From: DASRQZ01 sp964571275
GTDB lineage: Bacteria > Myxococcota_A > Polyangia > Fen-1088
DNA length: 64,000 nt
Direction: 5' to 3'
Assembly (NCBI GenBank): GCA_964571275.1
Contig: CAZNCQ010000002.1
Location: forward strand, 28,311 to 92,310
Shown piece after piece: positions 17,836 through 26,705 of this stretch (position 1 is its first letter; the number at the start of each line of letters is the position of its first letter). A program made the translations under genes and the position numbers. The notes beneath the pieces were generated by a model. That model saw only the letters and a program-made list of their open reading frames with translations, searched no databases and had not been told where the DNA came from.

Positions 17836-18615
17836 TCAGAGGCCGGCGACGGCGAGCGGTAGCAAGCGCGCGAGGCGCTCGGCCCAGGCGATCTGACCCG
17901 ACTCCTCGGCGATCAGATCCTGGCGGATCTCGATCTCGACGTGGGGCAGCTCGCGCTCGGCGCCGTGGTGGTTGATCGAGTAGTCGGAGGTGTCGGTGAC
18001 CGCGTAGGGCTCGTTGCAACCCACGACCAGGTCGCCCTCGGCGCGCAGCAGGCGCAAGAGCGGCTCGGCGACGCGCACGTCGCGATTGAAGAGCACGCCG
18101 GCGTGCCACGGGCGCGCGCCGGCGAGAAAGACCGGCGTGAAGCTGTGAACCGCGATCAAGATCGCCGGCCGCTGCTGATCGCGGCGCCGGTCGAGCTCGG
18201 CGCGGATCTGACCGTGATAGGGCTCGAAGATCTCGCGCGCCCGCGCCGCGGCCTGTTCCGGCGTGACCTGCTGATTGCCAGGGATCGACGTGCGCTCGCT
18301 GCTGGTCGCGATCGATTCGGGGTGCCCGAGCTGTCGATTGCAATCGATCACCAGGCGCGAGTAGCGCTGGCAAGCCACGAACGCATCCAGCGCCGCGCCC
18401 AGCCGCAGCGCCACGCCGCGCGCGCCGATGTCCCAGGCGATGTGCCGTTGCAGCTCCTCGGGCGACAGGCCCAGCGAGCCCAGCGCGCGCGGCAGCCGTC
18501 GCCCGGCGTGATCGCAGGTGAGCACGAACGGCGATGCGCCGGCGCGTCCCTCGACCTCGAACGGCTCCGGCTCGTCATCGCCCAGCAAGCGCGCGGGCGG
18601 AAGCGGCGCGGTCAT
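17836..18615 (-). CDS. N-formylglutamate amidohydrolase family protein
   Basis: A 259-residue protein of the FGase family (PF05013-type). The N-terminal FVLTCDHAGRRLPRALGSLG carries the conserved D-H-A metal/active-site segment. HIAWDIGARGVALRLGAALD, SRLVIDCNR and LIAVHSFTPVF follow, and YSINHHGAERELPHVEIEIR closes the fold; all are typical. Bona fide members hydrolyse N-formylglutamate in histidine breakdown, but many homologues act on other N-acyl compounds. No hut genes lie nearby, so the substrate is open. It converges with the GH3 gene (14 bases between stops) and diverges from the unknown envelope operon at 18757. Confidence 0.9.
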   Translation of the reverse strand: MTAPLPPARLLGDDEPEPFEVEGRAGASPFVLTCDHAGRRLPRALGSLGLSPEELQRHIAWDIGARGVALRLGAALDAFVACQRYSRLVIDCNRQLGHPESIATSSERTSIPGNQQVTPEQAAARAREIFEPYHGQIRAELDRRRDQQRPAILIAVHSFTPVFLAGARPWHAGVLFNRDVRVAEPLLRLLRAEGDLVVGCNEPYAVTDTSDYSINHHGAERELPHVEIEIRQDLIAEESGQIAWAERLARLLPLAVAGL

Positions 18616-18756
18616 GACGACGATGTCCGGATGCGAAAGGGTGGGGCCTCGCTCACCCTCTTGCTCCTACGCCGAGACGCGAAAGAACGCCACCGCGATG
18701 TGCGTCCCGGCGCGCGCCCGCGGGGCCCGGCACGCGCGTTGCTCCACGGACGTCCC

Positions 18757-19433
<677 letters not shown>

Positions 19434-19437
<4 letters not shown>

Positions 19438-20438
19438 GCGGGATCGCGACATTCATGTCCCGATCGAGCGCTCGGCGGCTGGTCGCCTGGCTCGTGCCCG
19501 TCGCGGTGGCCCTGTGCGCGCCGTCGCGCGCGGCCGCCGGCCGCCCGTCGCTGGTGGTGCTGCCCGCAAGCGGACGAGGAGTGTCGGCGCCGATCATCGA
19601 GCGCGCGCGGCGCTTGTTCGTCGAGAGCCTGGGCCGCCCCACCCGCTTCCACGTGGCCGACTACGATCGCCCGCCGACCGCGGATCGCCCGCCCGCCGAA
19701 GCGGCGGTGCAGATCGCACGGCTCACCGGTGGCGACCTCGCGGTCGCGCTCGACCTGTCGCACGAAGGCGCCGAAACGACGTTCGACGTTCATTGCTGGG
19801 ACGCAATCAGCGGCGAGAGCCGCTGCCACTTGCGCGAGAAGACCGCCGCCGGGCCCGAGCTGCTGCCCGACTTCACCGAGTGGCTGGCGATGCGGCTCAC
19901 GCGAGAGCTCGACGCCTTGCCCGAGACGGTGGCGCCGAGCGACGGATTCCTCGGCCCCAAAGCGCACCGAGAACCGCGCACGTTCACCTTCGGCGCGCGC
20001 GCGGGCGTGATGGTGCCGATCGATTCGCCCGCGCGGACCTCGTCGCCGCTGGGCGGCTTCGGCGTGTTCATGGCCGCTGACGCCGGCTCGGTCTTCGTGA
20101 CGCTGGGCCTGGACCACGAGTCGGGCAACGACGACCATCGATCGTGGGGCGTCGGGCTCGAGCTCGACGCGCCGCTCGCCGATGGCGAGCGCCTGCCCTA
20201 TCTCGGCGCCGGCGCCTGGTTCGTCGCACAGCACCTGGGTGGCCAGGGCGCCTCGGGCTTGCAGTTGCGGCCGACGCTGGGAGTTCTGTGGGGGCGGCAC
20301 GACGTCGCCCACCTGCGGACCGAGGTCGGGTATTTCGTCGATCTCTTCGAGGAGCGCGCGCCGGACCGCTTGATTCCCGGCAGCGGCCAGGCCCATCTCA
20401 GCCACGGATTGATGATATCGGTGGGAGCGGCATTCTGA
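19434..20438 (+). CDS. Secreted protein of unknown function, probable beta-barrel domain
   Basis: A 334-residue protein with a signal peptide (LVAWLVPVAVALCAPSRAAA). Residues of about 35-165 look like an alpha/beta domain (SLVVLPASGRGVSAPIIERA, GDLAVALDLSHEGAETTFDV). Residues of about 180-334 alternate hydrophobic and polar residues in strand-like runs (FTFGARAGVMVPID, YLGAGAWFVAQHLGG, HLRTEVGYFVDLFEE) and end in aromatic Phe, as in outer-membrane beta-barrels. It is the second gene of the operon, overlapping the first by ATGA and the third by one base (TGATG). No enzymatic motif is seen. Confidence 0.75.
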
Positions 20439-21424
20439 TGCGCAGGCATTCACAAGGCCCACGACGGGCGGCATTGAGCGAGCTCGGTTCATTGCTACCG
20501 CTGGCAATGATCGGACTTCTGATTGCCAATGACCACGTCTTCAAGTTCGTCTTCCACAACGCGCTCACCGGCAAGCTCTCGGACGTTGCCATCTGCTTCA
20601 TCATGCCGCTGCTGGTCTCGGCGTCGCTGGGGTTGGCCGCGCGGATCGACCTCCGCTGGCGGCTCTGGGCGGGCGCGGTGGTCACGGCGATCGTCTTCTC
20701 GGCGCTGGAAATGTCGGACTGGGCCGGCGGCTGGTTCGTTCGCATGGTGGCGCTCGTGTTCGGCGTGAAGCACACCGTGCTGACGCGCGACCCGACCGAT
20801 CTGCTTGCCCTCGCGTGCGTCCCGCTCGCGGTCGCGTATGGCCGGTGGCGCGCGCGCGACGCGCGGCGCGATGTCGATGTCGATGTCGGCCTCCGCTGGC
20901 CACGCGTCCGCGGGGCGCTCGCGCTGGCCACCGGCTCGCTGGCGCTGATGGCGACCACCGCGCCCGAGCAGTGCGGAAAGTGGTCGGCACCGACGGTGTT
21001 CCAGGTCGACGGCGATTGCGGCACCGGCGGGATCATCGTCGTCGAGGCCGACCCCTACGGTGCGCTCGCCGTCACCAACCAGGCGGCGCTGCTGGCGCCC
21101 GAGCCGGACGGCGCCAACCTCGGCCGCGAGCAGCGGTACCGCGGAACCAGCTGCCCGTATACGCTCGAGCAGGGGGACTGGGACATCACGATTGGCGACT
21201 GCTCGACGCCGGTGGTCTCGCCCGACGCCGGAGCCGCACCGATCGACGGGGGCGCACCCGACGCGAGCCGTCTGCTCGATGCGGGCTCGTCGAACACCTC
21301 CTCCTGCCAGGCTGGTTACCGTCAATGCCAGGCGACGGTCGAGACCGACGGCCTCTGGTTCACCTGTCACGGCGCCGATCCCGGCGTCGCCCTCTGCCGC
21401 TCGCGGCTGGCGGTGCTGCCATGA
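20438..21424 (+). CDS. Polytopic membrane protein with periplasmic C-terminal region, unknown function
   Basis: A 328-residue protein. At least four hydrophobic helices lie in the first 180 residues (LGSLLPLAMIGLLIANDHVF; VAICFIMPLLVSASLGLAA; AGAVVTAIVFSALEM; GALALATGSLALMATT). The soluble C-terminal part has several cysteines and an Asp/Ala-rich linker. The segment NALTGKLSDVAICF recalls membrane proteins of unknown function with a 'LTGKLSD' signature seen in Myxococcota (recalled family pattern, not searched). It is third in the operon, sharing single-base and ATGA overlaps with its neighbours, which argues that the four products work together in the envelope. Confidence 0.75.
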   Translation: MRRHSQGPRRAALSELGSLLPLAMIGLLIANDHVFKFVFHNALTGKLSDVAICFIMPLLVSASLGLAARIDLRWRLWAGAVVTAIVFSALEMSDWAGGWFVRMVALVFGVKHTVLTRDPTDLLALACVPLAVAYGRWRARDARRDVDVDVGLRWPRVRGALALATGSLALMATTAPEQCGKWSAPTVFQVDGDCGTGGIIVVEADPYGALAVTNQAALLAPEPDGANLGREQRYRGTSCPYTLEQGDWDITIGDCSTPVVSPDAGAAPIDGGAPDASRLLDAGSSNTSSCQAGYRQCQATVETDGLWFTCHGADPGVALCRSRLAVLP

Positions 21425-21834
21425 CGCTGTCAAGAATGCGACGGAACGGCGCGCGTCAATCCATCGCTGCGTTGCGCGCGATCGTCACGTTCGTGGCGCT
21501 GGGGCTGGCCGCCTGCGACGATCCGGAATGCCCCGACGATCAGTTCGTCGTCGAGGAGAACGGCTCGTGCGCGTCGTCGCCGCAGCGATTCACGATCTCG
21601 GCGACGCAATGCCATGTCGCTTTGACCGCCACCGCGGACGCCGGCTTGCCGACCCAGGGCGCGATGGGCCCAAGCCCGGTGCCGCTGCGCCAGGGCGGTT
21701 TCATCCTCTATACCGACTCGCCGTCGTTCCGCCTCTGCCGCGCCCAGCGCGTGGACTATCGACTGGAGCTGTCGTGCTTCGACAACGACGACGCGCTGGT
21801 CTGTCAGGCCGAGCTCACCGAGCCAGCATTCTGA
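21421..21834 (+). CDS. Small lipoprotein, last gene of the unknown operon
   Basis: A 137-residue protein with a basic n-region (RMRRNGARQ), a hydrophobic stretch and lipobox GLAAC. Six further cysteines follow (DDPECPDD, NGSCASS, ATQCHVAL, FRLCRAQ, LSCFDN, VCQAEL), implying three disulfides in an oxidising compartment. No family is recognised. Its ATG overlaps the preceding stop as ATGA. The 140 bases after its stop hold no recognisable gene or terminator. Confidence 0.75.
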   Translation: MTLSRMRRNGARQSIAALRAIVTFVALGLAACDDPECPDDQFVVEENGSCASSPQRFTISATQCHVALTATADAGLPTQGAMGPSPVPLRQGGFILYTDSPSFRLCRAQRVDYRLELSCFDNDDALVCQAELTEPAF

Positions 21835-21974
21835 CACGCGCGCGGGCAACGTCGTTCCGACGGTGAGCGCAGCGGATCGCGCCGCGCACACGCGCGCACG
21901 AGCGCGCGCAAGACGACATCACGACCGACGGCGGCAATGCTCAAGTCGCCGTCGGAGACGCCGATGCGAAGCTC

Positions 21975-23888
21975 ATGGTGAGCGCGCGGTTTCGGCGTTT
22001 GTCCCTCGCGGCAATCTCAGCAAGCAGTGAGGGGCGGCGCGCGGCGCTGGCCGCTCTGGTGATCGCCTTCGCGGCGACCGGGTGCGCGTTTCATGAAACC
22101 GGGCATCCGGGCGGCGGCGCCGGCAGCACCGGCGACAATGACGCCAGCGCCGACGCGCCGGCGTCGAACGGTGGCAACGGCGGACGCAGCGACGGCGGCG
22201 GTGACCGAGCCAGCGGCGGGCGCGACGGCGCGGCCGACGGCGCCGGAGGATCGACGCCGACCTGTCCCGCGACCTGTCCCAGCGGTCAGACGTGCCTGAA
22301 CGGCACCTGCCAGAACGATCCGTGCGCCGCCGCCACCGCGATGATGTGCGCGAGCGGCACCAGCTGCAAAGCGACCTGCGTCGAGGTGACGGATCCGTGC
22401 GCGGGCAAGACCTGCCCAACGAATCAAAGCTGCGTCGACGGCGAGTGCGTCGCCGGATGCTTCACGCAAAGCTGCGCAGGCGTCGTCTGCCCCAGCGGAC
22501 AGTATTGCTCGCCGAGCACCGGCAAGTGCGCGATGCTGAACGCGTGCGACGCCGCTTGCGGCCCGGGCAAGGCGTGCAATCTCACCTGCGTCCCGCCCAA
22601 TCCGTGCGCCACCGTTCATTGCGCGAGCAATCAGGTTTGTAGCAACGGGACCTGCGTGGTGAACCTGTGCGCGGGCGTGAAGTGTGCCGCCGGCAGCGTG
22701 TGCAGCAACGGCGCGTGCATCAACACCTGTGATTGCGGCGCTGGCTGCGGTACCAACGGCCATTGTTCGGTCGGCACGTGCGTCTGCACCCCGACCTGTC
22801 CAGCCGACGGCAGCCGCGCCGGCCTCGACAACGGCTGCAACGGCAAGTGCCCGTGCAAGGCCGGCAGCGTCACGTACATGAACAACTGCTGCATGCCGAA
22901 CTGCCCGACGGACTACAGCCGCGGCGGCATGACCGACGGCTGCGGCAACACCTGTGGTTGCGCCAGCGGCTCGGTCCTCTACGGCGGCAGCTGCTGCAAG
23001 CCCAACTGCCCCACTGACGGCAGCCGCGGCGGCATGACCGACGGTTGCGGCAACACCTGCGGTTGCAAGAGCGGCACGACCCTCTACATGGGCGCCTGCT
23101 GCACTCCGAATTGCCCCACCGACTATAGCCGCGGTGGCATGGACGACAGCTGCGGCAAGACCTGCGGCTGCCAGAGCGGCTCGGTCCTCTACGGCGGCAG
23201 CTGCTGCAAGCCCAACTGCCCCACCGACGGCAGCCGCGGCGGCATGGACGACGCTTGCGGCAAGACCTGCGCCTGCGCGAGCGGCAGCACCCTCTACATG
23301 GGCGCTTGCTGCACGCCCAACTGCCCCACCGATTACAGCCGCGGCGGCATGGACGACACTTGCGGCAAGACCTGCGGTTGCCAGAGCGGCTCGGTTCTCT
23401 ACGGCGGCAGCTGCTGCAAGCCCAACTGCCCCACCGACGGCAGCCGCGGCGGCATGAGCGACGGTTGCGGCAACACCTGCGGATGCCCCAGCGGCAAGGT
23501 CCTTTACATGAACGCCTGCTGCGCGCCCAACTGTCCGACCGACAACAGCCGCGCCGGCATGTCCGACGGCTGCGGCAAGACCTGCGCCTGCATGAGCGGC
23601 TCGGTCCTCTACGGCGGCGGCTGTTGCAAGCCGAGCTGCCCGACAGACGGCACCTGCGGTGGCGGCGACGGCTGCGGCGGCACGTGCGGTTGCGGCGCTG
23701 GCGGCAAGTGCACGAACGGGCTCTGCCCCGGCAAGACCTGCACGCCGGCCTGCGGTTGCGGGCAGCTCTGCAACAACGGTCAATGCGTACCGGTGACCTG
23801 CAGCCCCGACGTCGTTCAGTGCGGATGCGGCTGCTGCGGGAGCGGCGAGATCTGCGTCGGCGGCGTGTGCCAGCCCGGAATCGGCTGA
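21975..23888 (+). CDS. Cysteine-rich lipoprotein with alternating 35-residue tandem repeats
   Basis: A 637-residue protein with a signal peptide ending in lipobox AATGC and a Gly/Asp/Ala linker. An irregular Cys-rich region (about residues 95-300) has C-x5-C-x-G-x-C spacing. Then come seven exact-length 35-residue modules and a degenerate eighth. Each module has a C-C-x-P-x-C-P-T-D-x-S-R-G-G-M core followed by C-G-(N/K)-T-C-x-C. A final Cys-rich cap follows. With more than 100 cysteines it must be an exported disulfide-rich rod. No catalytic motif is present. A GTG start for the next gene lies 6 bases after its stop, so the two may be co-transcribed. Confidence 0.85.
   Translation: MVSARFRRLSLAAISASSEGRRAALAALVIAFAATGCAFHETGHPGGGAGSTGDNDASADAPASNGGNGGRSDGGGDRASGGRDGAADGAGGSTPTCPATCPSGQTCLNGTCQNDPCAAATAMMCASGTSCKATCVEVTDPCAGKTCPTNQSCVDGECVAGCFTQSCAGVVCPSGQYCSPSTGKCAMLNACDAACGPGKACNLTCVPPNPCATVHCASNQVCSNGTCVVNLCAGVKCAAGSVCSNGACINTCDCGAGCGTNGHCSVGTCVCTPTCPADGSRAGLDNGCNGKCPCKAGSVTYMNNCCMPNCPTDYSRGGMTDGCGNTCGCASGSVLYGGSCCKPNCPTDGSRGGMTDGCGNTCGCKSGTTLYMGACCTPNCPTDYSRGGMDDSCGKTCGCQSGSVLYGGSCCKPNCPTDGSRGGMDDACGKTCACASGSTLYMGACCTPNCPTDYSRGGMDDTCGKTCGCQSGSVLYGGSCCKPNCPTDGSRGGMSDGCGNTCGCPSGKVLYMNACCAPNCPTDNSRAGMSDGCGKTCACMSGSVLYGGGCCKPSCPTDGTCGGGDGCGGTCGCGAGGKCTNGLCPGKTCTPACGCGQLCNNGQCVPVTCSPDVVQCGCGCCGSGEICVGGVCQPGIG
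22875..23708 (+). repeat. 105-bp tandem repeats in alternating A/B order (210-bp higher-order unit)
   Basis: Seven consecutive units of exactly 105 bases run from 22875 to 23609, followed by a shortened eighth. Odd units code a module beginning with Tyr-Met and containing C-P-T-D-Y (or N). Even units begin Tyr-Gly-Gly and contain C-P-T-D-G. The regular alternation means the array grew by copying two-module, 210-base blocks. Unit identity is very high at the DNA level, so copy number may vary between strains. Confidence 0.85.
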
Positions 23889-23894
23889 CGCGCG

Positions 23895-25628
23895 GTGACC
23901 AGCGTGAGCAACGAGACGACGGCGCGGAGTCGCAGCGAGAACAAGGTCGCCGTGCTGGCGCTCGCCAGCGCGGCGCTGGCCGCGGCGGGGTCCATCGCGG
24001 GCTGCACCTGGGGCTATCCCCAGAACCTGGCCCGCGACCAGGCTCAACCGGACGGCGGCACCAAGCCGCCGCCGGTGAAGCTTCAGAAGTGTAACGGCTT
24101 GTGCACCGACTTCCCGACGACGCCGGTCATCACGGGCGGCGCCCCGGCGAACGCGCCGTCGATGTTCACCGCCACCGGAACCGCGGCCGGCCCCTGCATC
24201 GCCGAGCCTGAAGATGGAACGCTGCTGCCCAACAACTGGCTACGCCCCCGCGTCAAGGTGTCGGCGCCGGCCTCGACCCTGCTGCAGATCACTTTTCACT
24301 CGCCCAAGGAAGCCAACGACCTGGTCGTCTACACCGCCGACGACAACTGGGCGATGGACAAGACCGTGTGGCAGAACATCGCCACGCACGTCGTCGATTC
24401 GCCGATCACCGTCTCCGTGCGCGCGCTCGGCGCGAGCGGTCCGACGCTGGCCAGCACGTCGTCGTTCACGATCGCGCCGGTCGCCGCGGGCGGCAAGATG
24501 GTTTACTGGGCGCTGCGCGGCTACGATGCGTCGATTCCGACCAACACCGAGCTCTTCGGCTTCGGCGTCGGCGACGAGCACGTGGTCTCGGTGTTGAAGG
24601 TCCCGCAGGTGCAGCAGACGACCAGCGGCGCGTCGGAGAGCTGCATTGGCTGCCACACGGCGACGCCCGACGGCGCCTTCGTCGGTTTCACGGGCAACTA
24701 TCCCTGGGGCAACGCGCTCGCGTCGGTGCAGCCGGGCGCGACCGGTGAGATGCCGTCCTTCCTCGGCAACGCGGGCGTCAACACGCTGACCCAGGATTTT
24801 CACGGCATCATCAGCTTCTCCGGGACGCACTGGGCCGCGAACGATCACATCGCGATCACCACGCTGAGCACGCAGCCTGTCGATCCCGCCGCCAACCTCA
24901 TCTGGATGGAGCTCGACTCGGGCAACTCCGGCACGCTCGCGCGCAATCAGGATCCAGCCGGCGCCGCCGCGCCCAACTTCAGCCACGACGGCAAGCAGAT
25001 CGTCTACACGTCGACCAACGCGAATCAGGACGGCCGCCTCGGCGTCGGCACCGCCGATCTCTACACCGTGCCCTTCGGCGATCGCGCCGGCGGAACCGCT
25101 CGCCCGATCGCGGGCGCGTCGGACCCGAACTTCGCGGAGTACTACCCGGCGTTCTCGCCCGACGACGAGCTGGTCGCGTTCAATCGCCTGCCCCAGAGCG
25201 ACGCCAACATCACGCCGACCGGCGAGCCCTACGACGGTGGCATGTTCTTCAACCCGGCGGCCGAGGTGTGGGTCGTGCCGACGGCCGGCGGCTCCGCGGT
25301 CCGGCTCAGGGCCAACGACCCGCCCAGCTGCACGCCGCCGGTGCTGCCCAACACGCGCGTCTACCCGAACAAGACCGGCTGGGACAACTCCTGGGCCAAG
25401 TGGTCGCCCGACGTCGGAACCTCCGACGACCGCCGCTTCTACTGGATCGTCTTCTCGTCGTACCGCTACGACATCTCGCCGCCGCGCGGCCAGCTCTACA
25501 TGACCGCGGTCGTGACCAGCGAGACGCAGACCTCGACCTACCCCGCCGTCTACCTCTGGAATCAGGACCTGACCACGAGCAATCACACGCCGTCGTGGGA
25601 GGCGTACCAGATTCCGATCGTTCCCTAG
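23895..25628 (+). CDS. Lipoprotein with TolB-like beta-propeller repeats and one CxxCH motif
   Basis: A 577-residue protein starting at GTG 23895, with a hydrophobic segment and lipobox SIAGC. A middle region carries a single CIGCH sequence, the c-type heme-attachment motif. The C-terminal half has PD40/TolB-like propeller repeats (APNFSHDGKQIVYTS, YYPAFSPDDELVAFNRLP, WSPDVGTSDDRRFYWIVFSS). Proteins of this type occur in Myxococcota, but their role is unknown. One heme could serve electron transfer or sensing; with only one motif and no obvious distal ligand the heme assignment is tentative. It lies 6 bases after the Cys-repeat lipoprotein stop and converges on the MYXO-CTERM gene. Confidence 0.85.
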   Translation: MTSVSNETTARSRSENKVAVLALASAALAAAGSIAGCTWGYPQNLARDQAQPDGGTKPPPVKLQKCNGLCTDFPTTPVITGGAPANAPSMFTATGTAAGPCIAEPEDGTLLPNNWLRPRVKVSAPASTLLQITFHSPKEANDLVVYTADDNWAMDKTVWQNIATHVVDSPITVSVRALGASGPTLASTSSFTIAPVAAGGKMVYWALRGYDASIPTNTELFGFGVGDEHVVSVLKVPQVQQTTSGASESCIGCHTATPDGAFVGFTGNYPWGNALASVQPGATGEMPSFLGNAGVNTLTQDFHGIISFSGTHWAANDHIAITTLSTQPVDPAANLIWMELDSGNSGTLARNQDPAGAAAPNFSHDGKQIVYTSTNANQDGRLGVGTADLYTVPFGDRAGGTARPIAGASDPNFAEYYPAFSPDDELVAFNRLPQSDANITPTGEPYDGGMFFNPAAEVWVVPTAGGSAVRLRANDPPSCTPPVLPNTRVYPNKTGWDNSWAKWSPDVGTSDDRRFYWIVFSSYRYDISPPRGQLYMTAVVTSETQTSTYPAVYLWNQDLTTSNHTPSWEAYQIPIVP

Positions 25629-25637
25629 TGCACTAGG
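25624..25637. repeat. 14-bp perfect palindrome holding the stop codons of two convergent genes
   Basis: CCTAGTGCACTAGG reads the same on both strands. The TAG at 25626-25628 ends the TolB-like lipoprotein on the plus strand, and the TAG at 25635-25633 ends the MYXO-CTERM gene on the minus strand. It is too short and lacks a T-tract to be a terminator. Confidence 0.7.
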
Positions 25638-26618
25638 CGCGCGAACGGCGCCGGCGGAGCCATCTCTGCAGTGCGAGCGCCACGGCGATCCAACACCAAC
25701 TCGGCCCACGACCGGGCTCGATCGCACACGAGCAACCGCTCCCGGCGAGAGCCGCGCCAGCGTCGGCTCCGCCGTCGGCGAGCGCGCCGTCACTCGCCCC
25801 GGCTCGGGTGTCGGCGCGAGAATCGGCCTGCGCATCGGCGGACGCCTCGGCTCGCAAGTCCGCCGCGGAGGCGTCGAAGACGTCGGCGGAAGCGTCGGCG
25901 AGTGGCGGGAGGTCCCCCGAGGGTCCATCCGCCGCGCCAGTGACCGCGNNNNNNNNNNNNNNNNNNNNNNNNNNNNNNNNNNNNNNNNNNNNNNNNNNNN
26001 NNNNNNNNNNNNNNNNNNNNNNNNNNNNNNNNNNNNNNNNNNNNNNNNGACCGCGCCGCCGTCGCCTCCGTCCGTCGCGCGATCCGCTCCGGCGTCGACG
26101 ATGACCGTGCCCCCATCTCCCGGCGTCGCGCTATCGACAATTTGAAAGCGCACCTGGTAGTTGCCGAAGTCGCTTTCGGGCACGAGGCGCGAATAGACGC
26201 CCAGGCTCCTGCCGTTCCCCAGTCCAACCGTCGCTTGATTCGAGACCGCCAACGTCCTGTCGGTCAATGTGGCCGGGGCCGCCAGGGTTCCGTCGGCACC
26301 CATCACGCTGACGTCGAGACCGGTCGACGCAAAGTCAAAGTTCACGACCGCCGGCGTCGCTGCGCGGATCGATCCAGACGGCCAGGCAGCCGTTGTCGTT
26401 GCAAGCCAGGTCGGGCGCCTGTGCACGGGGCTGCCGAGCGCGACGCAGGTAGGCGGCGCCAGCGCCGTTTCCCGCTTCTCGATCGTGAGCCCACGCGCGC
26501 GACCCGCGAGCGCCGCCACAGCGATCAGCCCAGCCATCAGGATGACCAGCGCTCGCCGCGTGGTGCGCGCGAACCAGAACCCTTTGCCAACGCCCCTCTC
26601 GAGCCCGGAGTATTCCAT
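25633..26618 (-). CDS. MYXO-CTERM-type cell-surface protein interrupted by the assembly gap
   Basis: The N-terminus MEYSGLERGVGKGFWFARTT leads into a signal segment (ALVILMAGLIAVAALAGRA). A beta-type domain follows (MGADGTLAAPATLTDRTL, LGNGRSLGVYSRLVPESDFG), then an Asp/Ala/Gly stalk. The last residues form a Myxococcota sorting tail: GSGCSCAIEPG, a hydrophobic helix (WCWIAVALALQ) and a basic end (RWLRRRRSRA). In known MYXO-CTERM proteins the Cys region is processed for surface anchoring. The frames on the two sides of the N-run connect if the duplicated 7 bases at the gap edges are merged. About 26335-26425 the better coding frame shifts by one base and back, so the middle of the protein may be mis-sequenced or mutated. 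Confidence 0.7.
25949..26048. other. Assembly gap (100 N)
   Basis: A run of exactly 100 N, the conventional size for a gap of unknown length. The bases before it end in GACCGCG and the bases after it start with GACCGCG. Overlapping those 7 bases makes the MYXO-CTERM gene one continuous frame (879 bases, 293 codons). The gap is therefore probably an artefact of unjoined overlapping contigs, with nothing missing. Confidence 0.95.
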
Positions 26619-26705
26619 GACTCTGCCACGGCCATCACGACCTCGCGGTGACAGGCGCGCAAAAACTGTGGCGTCCGGTGGCGAGATGCTCGAACCTTGT
26701 GACGG

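Noticed and set aside
15308..18373. A minus-strand open frame of about 1,020 codons opposite the GH3 gene
   Set aside because: The GH3 gene on the other strand is unambiguous; this frame has shadow-like composition.
18616..18756. Small gene upstream of the envelope operon
   Set aside because: Plus-strand frames here are only extensions of the antisense of the amidohydrolase gene; no ribosome site or plausible protein.
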